In this document: positions 1 to 6,845 of the stretch, piece by piece
Position numbering within the stretch: the stretch's first letter is position 1
Layout of the letters: every line of letters starts with the position of its first letter
Source of the DNA: Segatella copri
GTDB taxonomy: Bacteria; Bacteroidota; Bacteroidia; Bacteroidales; Bacteroidaceae
Direction: 5' to 3'
Length of the DNA: 26,545 nucleotides
Assembly (NCBI RefSeq): GCF_019127135.1
Contig: NZ_JAHOEA010000048.1
Span: 1 to 26,545, forward strand
Position numbers and translations under genes: made by a program
Notes under the pieces: generated by a model
The model's input: only the letters and a program-made list of their open reading frames with translations
The model's database searches: none
What the model was told of the DNA's origin: nothing

Positions 1-2
1 AC

Positions 3-134
3 ACTATTTCAAAGAACGTGGGTCTATTCCTTACGGACAAGACTCCTTTAAATGAATTGTTTAACAAAGCTGTTCCAACAGAAGAGACGGAGGATTGGCT
101 ATATCCTAGCCTTTTCAGGCCCGATGATTTCTAA
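3..134 (+). CDS. C-terminal end of an unidentified protein (5' truncated by the window)
   Basis: Frame 3 is open from the window edge for 43 codons to a TAA at 132-134. The peptide looks like a real protein tail: mixed composition, few rare residues, and an ending PSLFRPDDF. The other two + frames stop earlier. I do not recognise the family. The gene runs into the 3' end of the minus strand gene that stops at 99, so the two overlap tail to tail by 36 bp. It may belong to the same accessory region as the methyltransferase operon, but too little is visible to assign a function. Confidence 0.5.
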   Translation, partial: TISKNVGLFLTDKTPLNELFNKAVPTEETEDWLYPSLFRPDDF

Positions 135-1205
135 ACGGGACAGCAGTGATGTTGGTTGATACAAATTATACGAATGAAGTACGTCCCACAATCGTTTTTT
201 ATAAGATAAATCAGAAATGATTTTGTCATTTACCAATTTTGCTGTGAATCGGGCTTTCTCTGTATTATTAGGGATAACTCTCATCTTATTGATATATTTA
301 GCAACCTCTTCTTTATTCCCAAAAAACAAAGGCTCAAGCTTTGTTTGTAAGTCATCATCAGTTTTGAGTACATTGTGACATTCATCAAAAGTAGGCTGTT
401 CTTTTTTACGAGAGTTATTTTTCAAGAACTCTCGTAACGCAATTATGCCAGGAGATAAGAGTTTGTGCCAATATGCCGGTCCCAATTCATCTTGTGTATC
501 ATCTACAAAACAATAAATCCAACCTTTTTTTTGCATATCCAAACTGGCTTCTCTTATCTCATCTTCTGTATAAAGTCTCAATTCCGTGTAATCACAGATT
601 TGTTTAGACTCATTCTTCTTACTAGTATCTATTTCATTACCATGAAGACTTAATATATCCAATATTTTATACTCTAACTCCAACAAATCATCAGAATTCA
701 TATGTGAAGAAACTTTAGACAATAGTTTTGTATGATTAATGAAACTCCAATAATTATTAATAATATCTTGGATTTCTTTGCCATCCTGTTCTGAAACGAA
801 ACCAAAAAGAGCCTGACTTTCGTATACGCATTTTCTCTCTATATCTAACCATTCTTTATTAAAGAATTCGTCTTCGATGTCACATTTCCAAGAATCTGCA
901 TCTTTCTCTCTTCGAGCTTTATATTGAGCCATACGCATCTGACAATAACTTTCATATATATCAAGTACTGATTTCGAGCGGCGATACAATAACCACCATA
1001 CGACAATACCAGAAGCTAGAACGGGTGATTTTTGCTTCCAATCTTCTTCTTTATATTTATAGTGAGTACCATCAGGAGCTTCTATAAATCTTAAGACACA
1101 ATTATTTTCCAAGTCATATATAGAACCATATTTTCCATTGGCCCAAAGTCTGAAGCAATGATTTACTCCAGGTTTGTAAATATCATCTAAATAATTTTCT
1201 ACCAT
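99..1205 (-). CDS. Unidentified protein of about 368 aa
   Basis: This long minus strand frame has no family I recognise. I place the start at 1205 (MVENYLDD) because AAGGAG lies about six bases upstream of that ATG, and a TATTTTTG -7 box at 1239-1232 would put transcription start just upstream of it. Longer versions starting at 1286 or 1364 are possible and would add a hydrophobic N-terminus (GFLFFLLFYW). That stretch is encoded by T-rich DNA overlapping the promoter, so I think it is an artefact. Inside the protein, ASGIVVWWLLYRRSK near residue 77 could be a short membrane segment, followed by a charged, probably helical region. The gene is divergent from the methyltransferase operon and convergent with the fragment at 3-134. 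Confidence 0.7.
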   Translation of the reverse strand: MVENYLDDIYKPGVNHCFRLWANGKYGSIYDLENNCVLRFIEAPDGTHYKYKEEDWKQKSPVLASGIVVWWLLYRRSKSVLDIYESYCQMRMAQYKARREKDADSWKCDIEDEFFNKEWLDIERKCVYESQALFGFVSEQDGKEIQDIINNYWSFINHTKLLSKVSSHMNSDDLLELEYKILDILSLHGNEIDTSKKNESKQICDYTELRLYTEDEIREASLDMQKKGWIYCFVDDTQDELGPAYWHKLLSPGIIALREFLKNNSRKKEQPTFDECHNVLKTDDDLQTKLEPLFFGNKEEVAKYINKMRVIPNNTEKARFTAKLVNDKIISDLSYKKRLWDVLHSYNLYQPTSLLSRLEIIGPEKARI

Positions 1206-1231
1206 TTTATCTCCTTTTTGCTTCAAAATTA

Positions 1232-1239
1232 CAAAAATA
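1232..1239 (-). promoter_or_regulatory. Bacteroidetes-type -7 box for the 99-1205 gene
   Basis: Read on the minus strand this is TATTTTTG, matching TAnnTTTG. A TTTG-containing T-rich stretch lies about 23 bases further upstream. It sits about 27 bases before the ATG at 1205 and leaves a short leader carrying the AAGGAG ribosome site. Confidence 0.45.
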
Positions 1240-1295
1240 TTCCAATAAAAAAGAAGAAAAAACAAAAAACCTACAATTATCTCCATAATTTTTAT

Positions 1296-1303
1296 TACTT
1301 TTG
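1296..1303 (+). promoter_or_regulatory. Bacteroidetes-type -7 box for the structured leader and methyltransferase operon
   Basis: TACTTTTG followed by C matches the TAnnTTTG consensus. No good TTTG is seen at the -33 position. Transcription from here would start near 1310 and begin with the perfect hairpin TCCTTA-TTAC-TAAGGA (1315-1330). That would leave a leader of about 325 bases ahead of the methyltransferase start at 1637. Confidence 0.45.
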
Positions 1304-1310
1304 CACCTAG

Positions 1311-1600
1311 GTTATCCTTATTACTAAGGAAAAGCCAAGACATTGTGGGTAAAAACAAAAGCATTCGCTATTATTTCGCGTTTAGCCAAGAGCGTAGGAA
1401 ACTCAATTTGGAATAACAAGCACGGAAATAATATGTGATAGGTGGTTCGTATATATATATGTAGCCTCCAGTCAATCCGATTAAGCAATGCAAACACGCT
1501 ATAGGCGTGATGCATTCTTATGGATTGACTGGGGCTCCATTCCTACGCCGCCCCGTGCTAAACGCGATAAGAGGCATCACGCCCTTTTTGTGTTTTAGCG
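1311..1600 (+). ncRNA. Long structured leader RNA or small RNA upstream of the methyltransferase
   Basis: This 430-base gap without a gene holds nested perfect inverted repeats. Stem A is CGCGTTTAGC 1377-1386 with 1557-1566. Stem C is GCGTAGGAA 1392-1400 with 1540-1548. Stem D is 13 bp, 1466-1478 with 1522-1534. Inside D, TAAG, AATGCA and CACGC (1482-1499) pair with GCGTG, TGCATT and CTTA (1505-1520). In addition, GGCGTGATGC (1504-1513, apex) is exactly complementary to GCATCACGCC (1574-1583), which is followed by a T-rich run. That gives either a pseudoknot or a terminator-like alternative fold. It could be a cis-acting attenuator, a stable small RNA, or the footprint of a mobile element. 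I do not recognise an RNA family. Confidence 0.55.
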
Positions 1601-1601
1601 G

Positions 1602-1632
1602 ATTGATAGTTGGGTGCGTAACAACTATCAAT
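1602..1632 (+). promoter_or_regulatory. Hairpin immediately before the methyltransferase start codon
   Basis: ATTGATAGTTG (1602-1612) and CAACTATCAAT (1622-1632) form a perfect 11-bp inverted repeat with a 9-base loop. It ends four bases before the ATG at 1637. No Shine-Dalgarno sequence lies between. It could hide the ribosome landing site in RNA, or act as a DNA operator bound by the methyltransferase or another regulator. Confidence 0.5.
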
Positions 1633-1636
1633 AAAT

Positions 1637-2824
1637 ATGGCAAATAGTACATTATCAAATGCTAAGGCTGCCAAGAAAGACGAGTTCTATACCATGTTTT
1701 ATGATATAGAAACCGAAATGGAAGCCTATCTCGATTACAATCCAAATGTATTTCGTGGCAAGACGGTTCTTCTGCCTTGCGATGATCCGGAGTGGAGTAA
1801 CTTCACTAAGTATTTTGCACAGAATTTTAAAGATTTGGGTTTGAAGAAACTCATCTCTACAAGTTATGCTCCAGAGAGTATGACTTATAAAAACGGCATA
1901 CAGTTATCCCTGTTTGAAACTCAATCTGCCAAGTATGATAAGGATAAGACCAAAACACATGGAAAGATATTTGTTCTTACTGAAGATTCCACAAGAGATA
2001 GAATGCCAAATCTTAATGATCTGCAGTGGGATTATCTTGAGGGGGATGGTGATTTCAGAAGCGAAGAGGTCAAAAAACTTAGAGATGAAGCAGATATTAT
2101 TATAACCAACCCTCCTTTTTCGCTATTCCGAGAGTTTTTGGCGTGGATTGTTGAAGCAAACAAACAGTTTATCATTATCGGCAATATCAATTGTGTAACC
2201 TATAAAGAAGTATTCCCTTTGATAAAAGACAACAAGGTTTGGATGGGAAATTCTATTCATGGCGGTGACCGAGAGTTTGGTGTTCCTGATGAGTATCCAT
2301 TAGAAGCATCTGGAACAAGAATAGATGAAAATGGCAAGAAATATATTCGAGTAAAGGGAGTAAGATGGTACACGAACATCGATCATGGGCATCGTCATAG
2401 TGCCAAAGACTTTATGACAATGGCAGATAACATCAAATTTAGTAAGCACAAGGAGGTTCATGGAAGACCATATCTGCACTTTGATAATTTCGATGCCATC
2501 GAAGTTCCTTATACTGATGCTATCCCTTGTGATTATGAGGGGATGATGGGAGTACCTATTTCTTTTCTTGATAAATATTGCCCTGAGCAATTTGAGATAA
2601 TGGGGATTACTCAAAGTTGGTTCGGAATGGCAAGCAAAATCTATCCAAAACAAATCCAAGTCGGGAAAAACGGTAAGAAGACTGTCGTTACCAAATTGAA
2701 CGATGGTGCTGCAATAGAATTGCCAGGACCTGATGATGGAGAGGTATATTATATCGTTGATGGGCATTACTATACAAAGGCTTATGCCCGAATATTAATC
2801 CGTAAAAAACAATACTTAAAATGA
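1637..2824 (+). CDS. EcoRI-family adenine-specific DNA methyltransferase
   Basis: The 395-aa product resembles the MT_EcoRI family of N6-adenine DNA methyltransferases, which transfer a methyl group from S-adenosylmethionine to adenine in a short target. Visible landmarks are the N-terminal [15 protein letters not shown] segment, [13 protein letters not shown] near residue 44, and the catalytic motif [10 protein letters not shown] with NPPF at 158-161. It is longer than EcoRI methylase itself (about 326 aa). The ATG at 1637 lies directly after an 11-bp hairpin. Its stop overlaps the start of the nuclease gene by four bases (ATGA), indicating translational coupling. The context suggests it protects host DNA from, or marks targets for, the downstream nuclease. 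The target sequence cannot be read from the protein. Confidence 0.88.
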   Translation: MANSTLSNAKAAKKDEFYTMFYDIETEMEAYLDYNPNVFRGKTVLLPCDDPEWSNFTKYFAQNFKDLGLKKLISTSYAPESMTYKNGIQLSLFETQSAKYDKDKTKTHGKIFVLTEDSTRDRMPNLNDLQWDYLEGDGDFRSEEVKKLRDEADIIITNPPFSLFREFLAWIVEANKQFIIIGNINCVTYKEVFPLIKDNKVWMGNSIHGGDREFGVPDEYPLEASGTRIDENGKKYIRVKGVRWYTNIDHGHRHSAKDFMTMADNIKFSKHKEVHGRPYLHFDNFDAIEVPYTDAIPCDYEGMMGVPISFLDKYCPEQFEIMGITQSWFGMASKIYPKQIQVGKNGKKTVVTKLNDGAAIELPGPDDGEVYYIVDGHYYTKAYARILIRKKQYLK

Positions 2825-3984
2825 AACCAACATTACATACATATACAGTAAAGGAGCTATGTGAAGGATTCACATATAGTGAACTTGATGGAAAGGGGTT
2901 GTATGGTTTGGCTGGCAAGCTAACCATACAGCCAGAGTATCAGCGTAACTATTTATATAGTGAGAACAATAGTGAAAAAGAAGCCGCAGTCATTGATTCT
3001 GTGTTGAAAGAATATCCACTGGGATTACTTTATTTCAACAAGCTCCCTGATGGACGCTTAGAGGTACTTGATGGTCAACAGCGCATTACAAGTTTGGGCA
3101 GATATCTGATTGGTAAGTTTTCTTATATGAAAGACGGTGATCCTTATAAATTCAAATCCTTGAATGAAGAGGAAAAAAAACGTATCGAGGATACAAAGTT
3201 GATTGCCTACATTTGCGAAGGCACGGAGTCTGAAATCAAGGAGTGGTTTGAAATTATCAATATCGGTGGCATTCGACTCAACGAACAAGAAAAGTTGAAC
3301 GCCATTTACTCGGGGCCTTTCGTCAGTGCAGCCCGAAAAGAATTCAGCAACAAGGAAGATCCACGTTTGCAAAAATGGGAATGCTACATTTCAGGTTCTG
3401 CCAATAGACAGGAAATTCTTCAGGAAGCCCTACGATGGGTGAGCAAAGGAAATATCAAAGACTACATGCAAGAACATCGCCGTGACGCAAACATCAATGA
3501 ATTGAAAAACTATTTCGATGATGTTATTTCTTGGATAGACCAAACGTTCGATGAGGTTTATCCCAAGATGAAGGGGCTAAACTGGGGTGAACTATACGAA
3601 CGATTCCATACCACTCCCTATAATCATGTTGAGGTATCTCAAAAGGTGAAGGAACTTTATGACGATCCTTGCGTCACAGACAAGAAGAATGTGTTCGAGT
3701 ATGTGCTTGGAGGCTGCCAAGACAAGAAGCTTCTGAATGTCCGTGTCTTCGATGATAATACCAAGCGCAGGGTTTATGCTCGTCAGACGGCAGAAGCCAA
3801 AAAGAAGCATGAAAGCAATTGTCGTCTTTGTGCTTGTGGCGATGGTCCCAACAAAGATAAAATTTGGGCTTTGAAAGAGATGGAAGCCGACCATGTGAAG
3901 GCATGGGTTAACGGCGGAGCTACAGATGAGAGCAACTGCCAGATGCTCTGCAAAACTCATAATCGGGCTAAAGGAAACAGATAG
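2821..3984 (+). CDS. DUF262 and HNH endonuclease domain protein
   Basis: The N-terminal part is a DUF262 (ParB/GmrS-like) domain, with QPEYQRNY at 37-44 and the signature DGQQR at 84-88. In related proteins this domain binds or hydrolyses nucleotides. The C-terminus is an HNH nuclease: a CxxC at 334-337, then EADHVKAW with Asp357-His358, Asn372, LC at 376-377 and the last motif His380-Asn381 before the end of the protein. This arrangement is found in GmrSD-like modification-dependent enzymes and other phage-defence nucleases. The start overlaps the methyltransferase stop, so the pair is probably made in fixed ratio. I infer a restriction or defence role. Whether it cuts modified or unmodified DNA cannot be decided here. 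Confidence 0.88.
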   Translation: MKPTLHTYTVKELCEGFTYSELDGKGLYGLAGKLTIQPEYQRNYLYSENNSEKEAAVIDSVLKEYPLGLLYFNKLPDGRLEVLDGQQRITSLGRYLIGKFSYMKDGDPYKFKSLNEEEKKRIEDTKLIAYICEGTESEIKEWFEIINIGGIRLNEQEKLNAIYSGPFVSAARKEFSNKEDPRLQKWECYISGSANRQEILQEALRWVSKGNIKDYMQEHRRDANINELKNYFDDVISWIDQTFDEVYPKMKGLNWGELYERFHTTPYNHVEVSQKVKELYDDPCVTDKKNVFEYVLGGCQDKKLLNVRVFDDNTKRRVYARQTAEAKKKHESNCRLCACGDGPNKDKIWALKEMEADHVKAWVNGGATDESNCQMLCKTHNRAKGNR

Positions 3985-3991
3985 TTAGAGT

Positions 3992-4426
3992 ATGGACAGA
4001 GTGCAAGAAAAGTTAGGAAAGTACCCTTGTTTGGAATGGGCGATAGCATTGATTCCTGTTCTCTTCGGAGGACTTGTATATTTGCTTTATCGTCCTAAAA
4101 ACATTATTTTGTTTGAGGTATTGGACAAATTGGGTGATTTCACGGCTGTTGATATAGTAAGAAGTAAAGTGGAGCATGTTCATTTGCCGGATTTTGTGGT
4201 TTATAGTTTACCTGCAGGATTATGGACAGCATCATATCTTATGGCTATGTGTTTATGTACTAAGCAACTAAATAAGAAAATGAGGCTATCTTTGGCTCTA
4301 CCTCTTCCTATATCTGCAGTTGTATTGGAGTTCATGCAACTGTTTGGCCTTTGTCCTGGTACATTTGATATCTATGATGTGGTGTGCTATGTAATTCCAA
4401 TTATAATATTTGTAAAATTAGTTTAG
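3992..4426 (+). CDS. Small VanZ-like integral membrane protein
   Basis: The 144-aa protein has about four hydrophobic segments, near residues 13-33, 72-92, 98-116 and 126-143. Between the last two is GTFDIYDVVCY, which resembles the conserved DxxD-type loop of VanZ-like proteins, though the match is only by eye. It starts seven bases after the nuclease stop and ends one base before the next gene, so it is almost certainly co-transcribed. Membrane proteins in nuclease operons are sometimes effectors or anchors, but nothing in the sequence proves that role here. Confidence 0.65.
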   Translation: MDRVQEKLGKYPCLEWAIALIPVLFGGLVYLLYRPKNIILFEVLDKLGDFTAVDIVRSKVEHVHLPDFVVYSLPAGLWTASYLMAMCLCTKQLNKKMRLSLALPLPISAVVLEFMQLFGLCPGTFDIYDVVCYVIPIIIFVKLV

Positions 4427-4427
4427 T

Positions 4428-5522
4428 ATGAAAAGACAAGATGATTTTGGTGTTGGAGGGGCTTTATTCCTTTCCGTAATTTTTGCTATTATGGCTATAT
4501 TATCTTACAATTCTGATAAGTCAGGAAATCCCATAGCCATAATACCCGCTATTGGTGTAGTTGTTGGTTTAGTCATGGCTCTTAATGCCAAAAGTAAGGC
4601 TTCTGATCGAAAAGCAAGAAAAGAACAGCAGGATATTTTTGCCCAGACGCTGGATTACGATGATTGTTTTGGAAATGGTGACTTAAAATTATATTTTAAT
4701 TCTCAAAGACAGGACGTGACCATATGCGCAACAACGAATGGAGGTAAAAATATCCAAGTAGTTAGAGATTTTTCTGTTACGGAAACTGTGAAAACAGATA
4801 ATTATATTGTGTCTTATGATGCAGCCCATAACAAGATATTGCGTATAAAGACTAACAATGGCAATATATTGCTTAAAGAATTCAATCTCAATTATACGTT
4901 TAAAAATTGGAATATAGTAATGAAGAAATCTATTCCGGCAGTTAAGGCATATAATGATTATGCTTTCATTACTGATGATGTCAATGAATTTGTTGCCATA
5001 GTTACTCCAACAAATATGCATCTGCATCAATATTCTGATATTGTAAGCATTACGTATGAAGAAAATGGTAATGATATGTACAATAAGTCTCTCGGTGGAG
5101 CAGTTGTTGGTGGTTTGCTTTTCGGTGGTGTTGGTGCTATCGTAGGTAGTAATACAGCGAAGACTGTTAAAAACAAGAAAATCGAAAGGATGTCTATAAA
5201 GATATTGCTCAAGAGTACATCTGATTCTACTATTTTGCTTGATATTTACAAAGCAGGAAAAGATAGAGCTGTTCTAGAGACAAAGAATACTGCTGATAAA
5301 ATATTCTATGAGGGGCTGATGAAAGAGGTTACGGGCATAAAGGACATTTTTTCCATCATTATAGACATAGTTGATAAGAGTTGTGCAAGCCAAAATCAAA
5401 AGGTAAGTGTTTCCTCATCAAATAGCATTGCTGATGAACTGACCAAATTGGTGCAACTCAGAGATGCAGGTATTCTTACGGAAGAAGAATTCCAAGCACA
5501 GAAAGCAAAATTATTGCAATAA
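4428..5522 (+). CDS. Glycine-zipper membrane protein with C-terminal SHOCT domain
   Basis: Two hydrophobic helices occur at the N-terminus (about 9-27 and 33-52), followed by a basic, lysine-rich stretch. A mixed alpha/beta middle region follows. Around residues 222-240 is a glycine zipper, GGAVVGGLLFGGVGAIVGS, able to insert in or pack against membranes. The last 30 residues (IADELTKLVQLRDAGILTEE and on) are a SHOCT domain, a short module at the C-termini of many bacterial proteins. It is the fourth gene of a run with gaps of -4, 7 and 1 bases, so it likely works with the methyltransferase and nuclease. The function is unknown; a membrane-associated sensor or effector is one option. Confidence 0.7.
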   Translation: MKRQDDFGVGGALFLSVIFAIMAILSYNSDKSGNPIAIIPAIGVVVGLVMALNAKSKASDRKARKEQQDIFAQTLDYDDCFGNGDLKLYFNSQRQDVTICATTNGGKNIQVVRDFSVTETVKTDNYIVSYDAAHNKILRIKTNNGNILLKEFNLNYTFKNWNIVMKKSIPAVKAYNDYAFITDDVNEFVAIVTPTNMHLHQYSDIVSITYEENGNDMYNKSLGGAVVGGLLFGGVGAIVGSNTAKTVKNKKIERMSIKILLKSTSDSTILLDIYKAGKDRAVLETKNTADKIFYEGLMKEVTGIKDIFSIIIDIVDKSCASQNQKVSVSSSNSIADELTKLVQLRDAGILTEEEFQAQKAKLLQ

Positions 5523-5598
5523 ATGTAAATAGCAGCCCCAACATTGCTTATATTCCGTACCGCCAAATTAATCCTGATATCATGTACTTTGGCGGTAG

Positions 5599-5757
5599 TT
5601 ATGATTCTAGCCTGTCAGTATCTATATCGAATACTACTGGCTCATTTATCGGCTCATTTATCGGCTCATTTACAGGCTCATTTTGTATATGCAACGTTAA
5701 TTTAACTGATGATAGTGCTGTATCGTTACCAAGCGTAGCGCTGTAATTGGTACCATG
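5599..5757 (-). pseudogene. Possible gene remnant with NEPI repeats
   Basis: On the minus strand a frame between two stops reads ATLGNDTALSSVKLTLHIQ, then four NEP[VI] repeats, then VVFDIDTDRLES and a stop. It has no ATG, no upstream coding sequence and no promoter. Such four-residue repeats occur in the winged-helix region of some Bacteroidetes AlbA_2/Fic-type DNA-binding proteins, so this may be a decayed end of one. The + strand is also open here (from an ATG at 5582 to a TAA at 5744) and would read GSFI repeats, which looks less natural. The rest of the 5523-5870 gap holds only the terminator at 5789-5820. Confidence 0.3.
5639..5686. repeat. 12-bp tandem repeat, four copies
   Basis: GGCTCATTTATC occurs twice exactly (5639-5662). 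It is followed by GGCTCATTTACA and GGCTCATTTTGT. The period is a multiple of three, so copy-number changes keep the reading frame. Confidence 0.85.
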
Positions 5758-5788
5758 CTATCGTCATATTTTATATTGAAATAAAAAT

Positions 5789-5820
5789 ACCCCAACCCGC
5801 TTAAAAAAGTAGGTTGGGGT
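5789..5820 (-). terminator. Intrinsic terminator of the Rpn-type nuclease gene
   Basis: ACCCCAACC (5789-5797) pairs with GGTTGGGGT (5812-5820). On the minus strand the stem is followed by ATTTTTATTT, a good U-tract. It lies about 50 bases beyond the stop at 5871. The + strand side has a weaker T-rich tail and might also end the SHOCT operon. Confidence 0.75.
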
Positions 5821-5870
5821 TATTTGTTATGGTATCCAGCATAAAAGAAAAACGTTAGTTTTCACTTTTA

Positions 5871-6734
5871 TTATTTGCTCAGATTTTGAACCATATCCAA
5901 AGGTAGCTGGGTCGCTTTGGCTACCTGTTCTGTTGGAAGTCCCATAGCCAACAAACGTTTAGCCGTTTCAATGTTGGCTTCAGTTCTACCTTCTATTCTA
6001 CCTTCTTTTTTCGCCGTATCAATAGAGTTCTTGATATCCCGATATGCCATTTTACTAGCTTCATATTCCCGAATCTCCTGAGGTGTAAACTTGGCAATCT
6101 CTGCTTCCTCGAAAAGTCGGTCGAAAACCTTATCGCACAGTTCTTTCGGGCGCTGAGTAAGTTTATAGAGGTTCTTTAGTGCATAAAGCCACTTCTCGTA
6201 GAGTGTTTCCAATTCTTCCAAGGTCTTATTGAACTTGGCAATCTCTACATAGATAAACTCCAGCTTATCATAGAAAATCTTGTGGGTAGCGGTATCGCAC
6301 AACTGTACATGGTGACGGATTTCCTCCTTGTCGAAGGCATCCTCGTTCATGTTGAAATTGAGCAGGGCTACGGTATAGATATGGTTGAGCTTGAAATCCC
6401 ATTCATTACCTTTGGGTGCCTGCTCACGGATAGGGAAGGTAGAATAGAACAGAGCACGATCTTTGAAATAAGTCTGATAGGCATTCTGCATTTCTACGAT
6501 GAACTTCTCGCCGTTTTCTCCTTCGCAATACACGTCGAAGATAGCCTTGCGGTCGGTATAAACATCACCGACGTGCTCCGGGTTCAGATACGAAACGTCC
6601 TTAACAACCTGTCTGCCATTGAACAAGCTGTTGAGGAAGCAAATGAGCAAATCCTTGTTCATTGCTGTTCCAAAAATGCGCTTGAAGCCGAAATCGGTCA
6701 GCAAGCTGATGTATCGTTCTTCTACCTGTTTCAT
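5871..6734 (-). CDS. Rpn-family PD-(D/E)XK nuclease (recombination-promoting nuclease / putative transposase)
   Basis: The 287-aa protein begins with the typical LLTDFGFKRIFG motif. It carries the PD-(D/E)XK catalytic residues Asp67 (FDVYC) and Glu81-x-Gln83 (FIVEMQ). The remainder is helical and ends in a charged stretch with EGRIEGRTEAN before a small helical tail (KRLLAMGLPTEQVAKAT). Rpn-type proteins are DNA endonucleases that stimulate RecA-independent recombination; they are common, multi-copy genes in Prevotella. Some family members encode a short C-terminal product from an internal start; I saw no clear internal ribosome site. It is monocistronic, with its own promoter (6759-6790) and terminator (5789-5820). 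It sits at the junction between the accessory region and the conserved chromosome. Confidence 0.9.
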   Translation of the reverse strand: MKQVEERYISLLTDFGFKRIFGTAMNKDLLICFLNSLFNGRQVVKDVSYLNPEHVGDVYTDRKAIFDVYCEGENGEKFIVEMQNAYQTYFKDRALFYSTFPIREQAPKGNEWDFKLNHIYTVALLNFNMNEDAFDKEEIRHHVQLCDTATHKIFYDKLEFIYVEIAKFNKTLEELETLYEKWLYALKNLYKLTQRPKELCDKVFDRLFEEAEIAKFTPQEIREYEASKMAYRDIKNSIDTAKKEGRIEGRTEANIETAKRLLAMGLPTEQVAKATQLPLDMVQNLSK

Positions 6735-6758
6735 ACGCTGTTTGTTTTATATCTTATG

Positions 6759-6790
6759 CAAAGATAAACTTAATATTTGTAACATCCAAA
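6759..6790 (-). promoter_or_regulatory. Promoter of the Rpn-type nuclease gene
   Basis: On the minus strand TATCTTTG (6766-6759) is a perfect TAnnTTTG box. TTTG at 6790-6787 lies 20 bases upstream as the -33 element. The start codon follows about 25 bases after the -7 box. Confidence 0.75.
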
Positions 6791-6845
6791 CTTTTAGAGC
6801 GTTTTTTTTATTTTCTTCTGTCACAGCCTTCGTTCCTATCCTGAT

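Noticed and set aside
1206..1364. N-terminal membrane helix of the 99-1205 gene product
   Set aside because: The hydrophobic residues come from T-rich DNA over a -7 box, and a strong AAGGAG site supports the start at 1205.
1377..1566. Retron msr/msd-like RNA (inverted ends, nested stems)
   Set aside because: No reverse transcriptase gene is present in the window, and the neighbours are a methyltransferase and an HNH nuclease. The nested stems alone do not make a retron.
1603..1636. Integron attC-like core (GTTGGGT fits GTTRRRY)
   Set aside because: No matching RYYYAAC partner in the right arrangement and no integrase. The simple 11-bp hairpin explains the symmetry.
5582..5746. Small + strand gene with GSFI repeats
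   Set aside because: Composition looks artificial, there is no promoter or ribosome site, and the opposite strand gives a more protein-like reading.
5871..6734. Insertion sequence at the Rpn-type gene
   Set aside because: Although the family is often labelled transposase, no terminal inverted repeats or target duplications are visible, and it has its own promoter and terminator like a resident gene.
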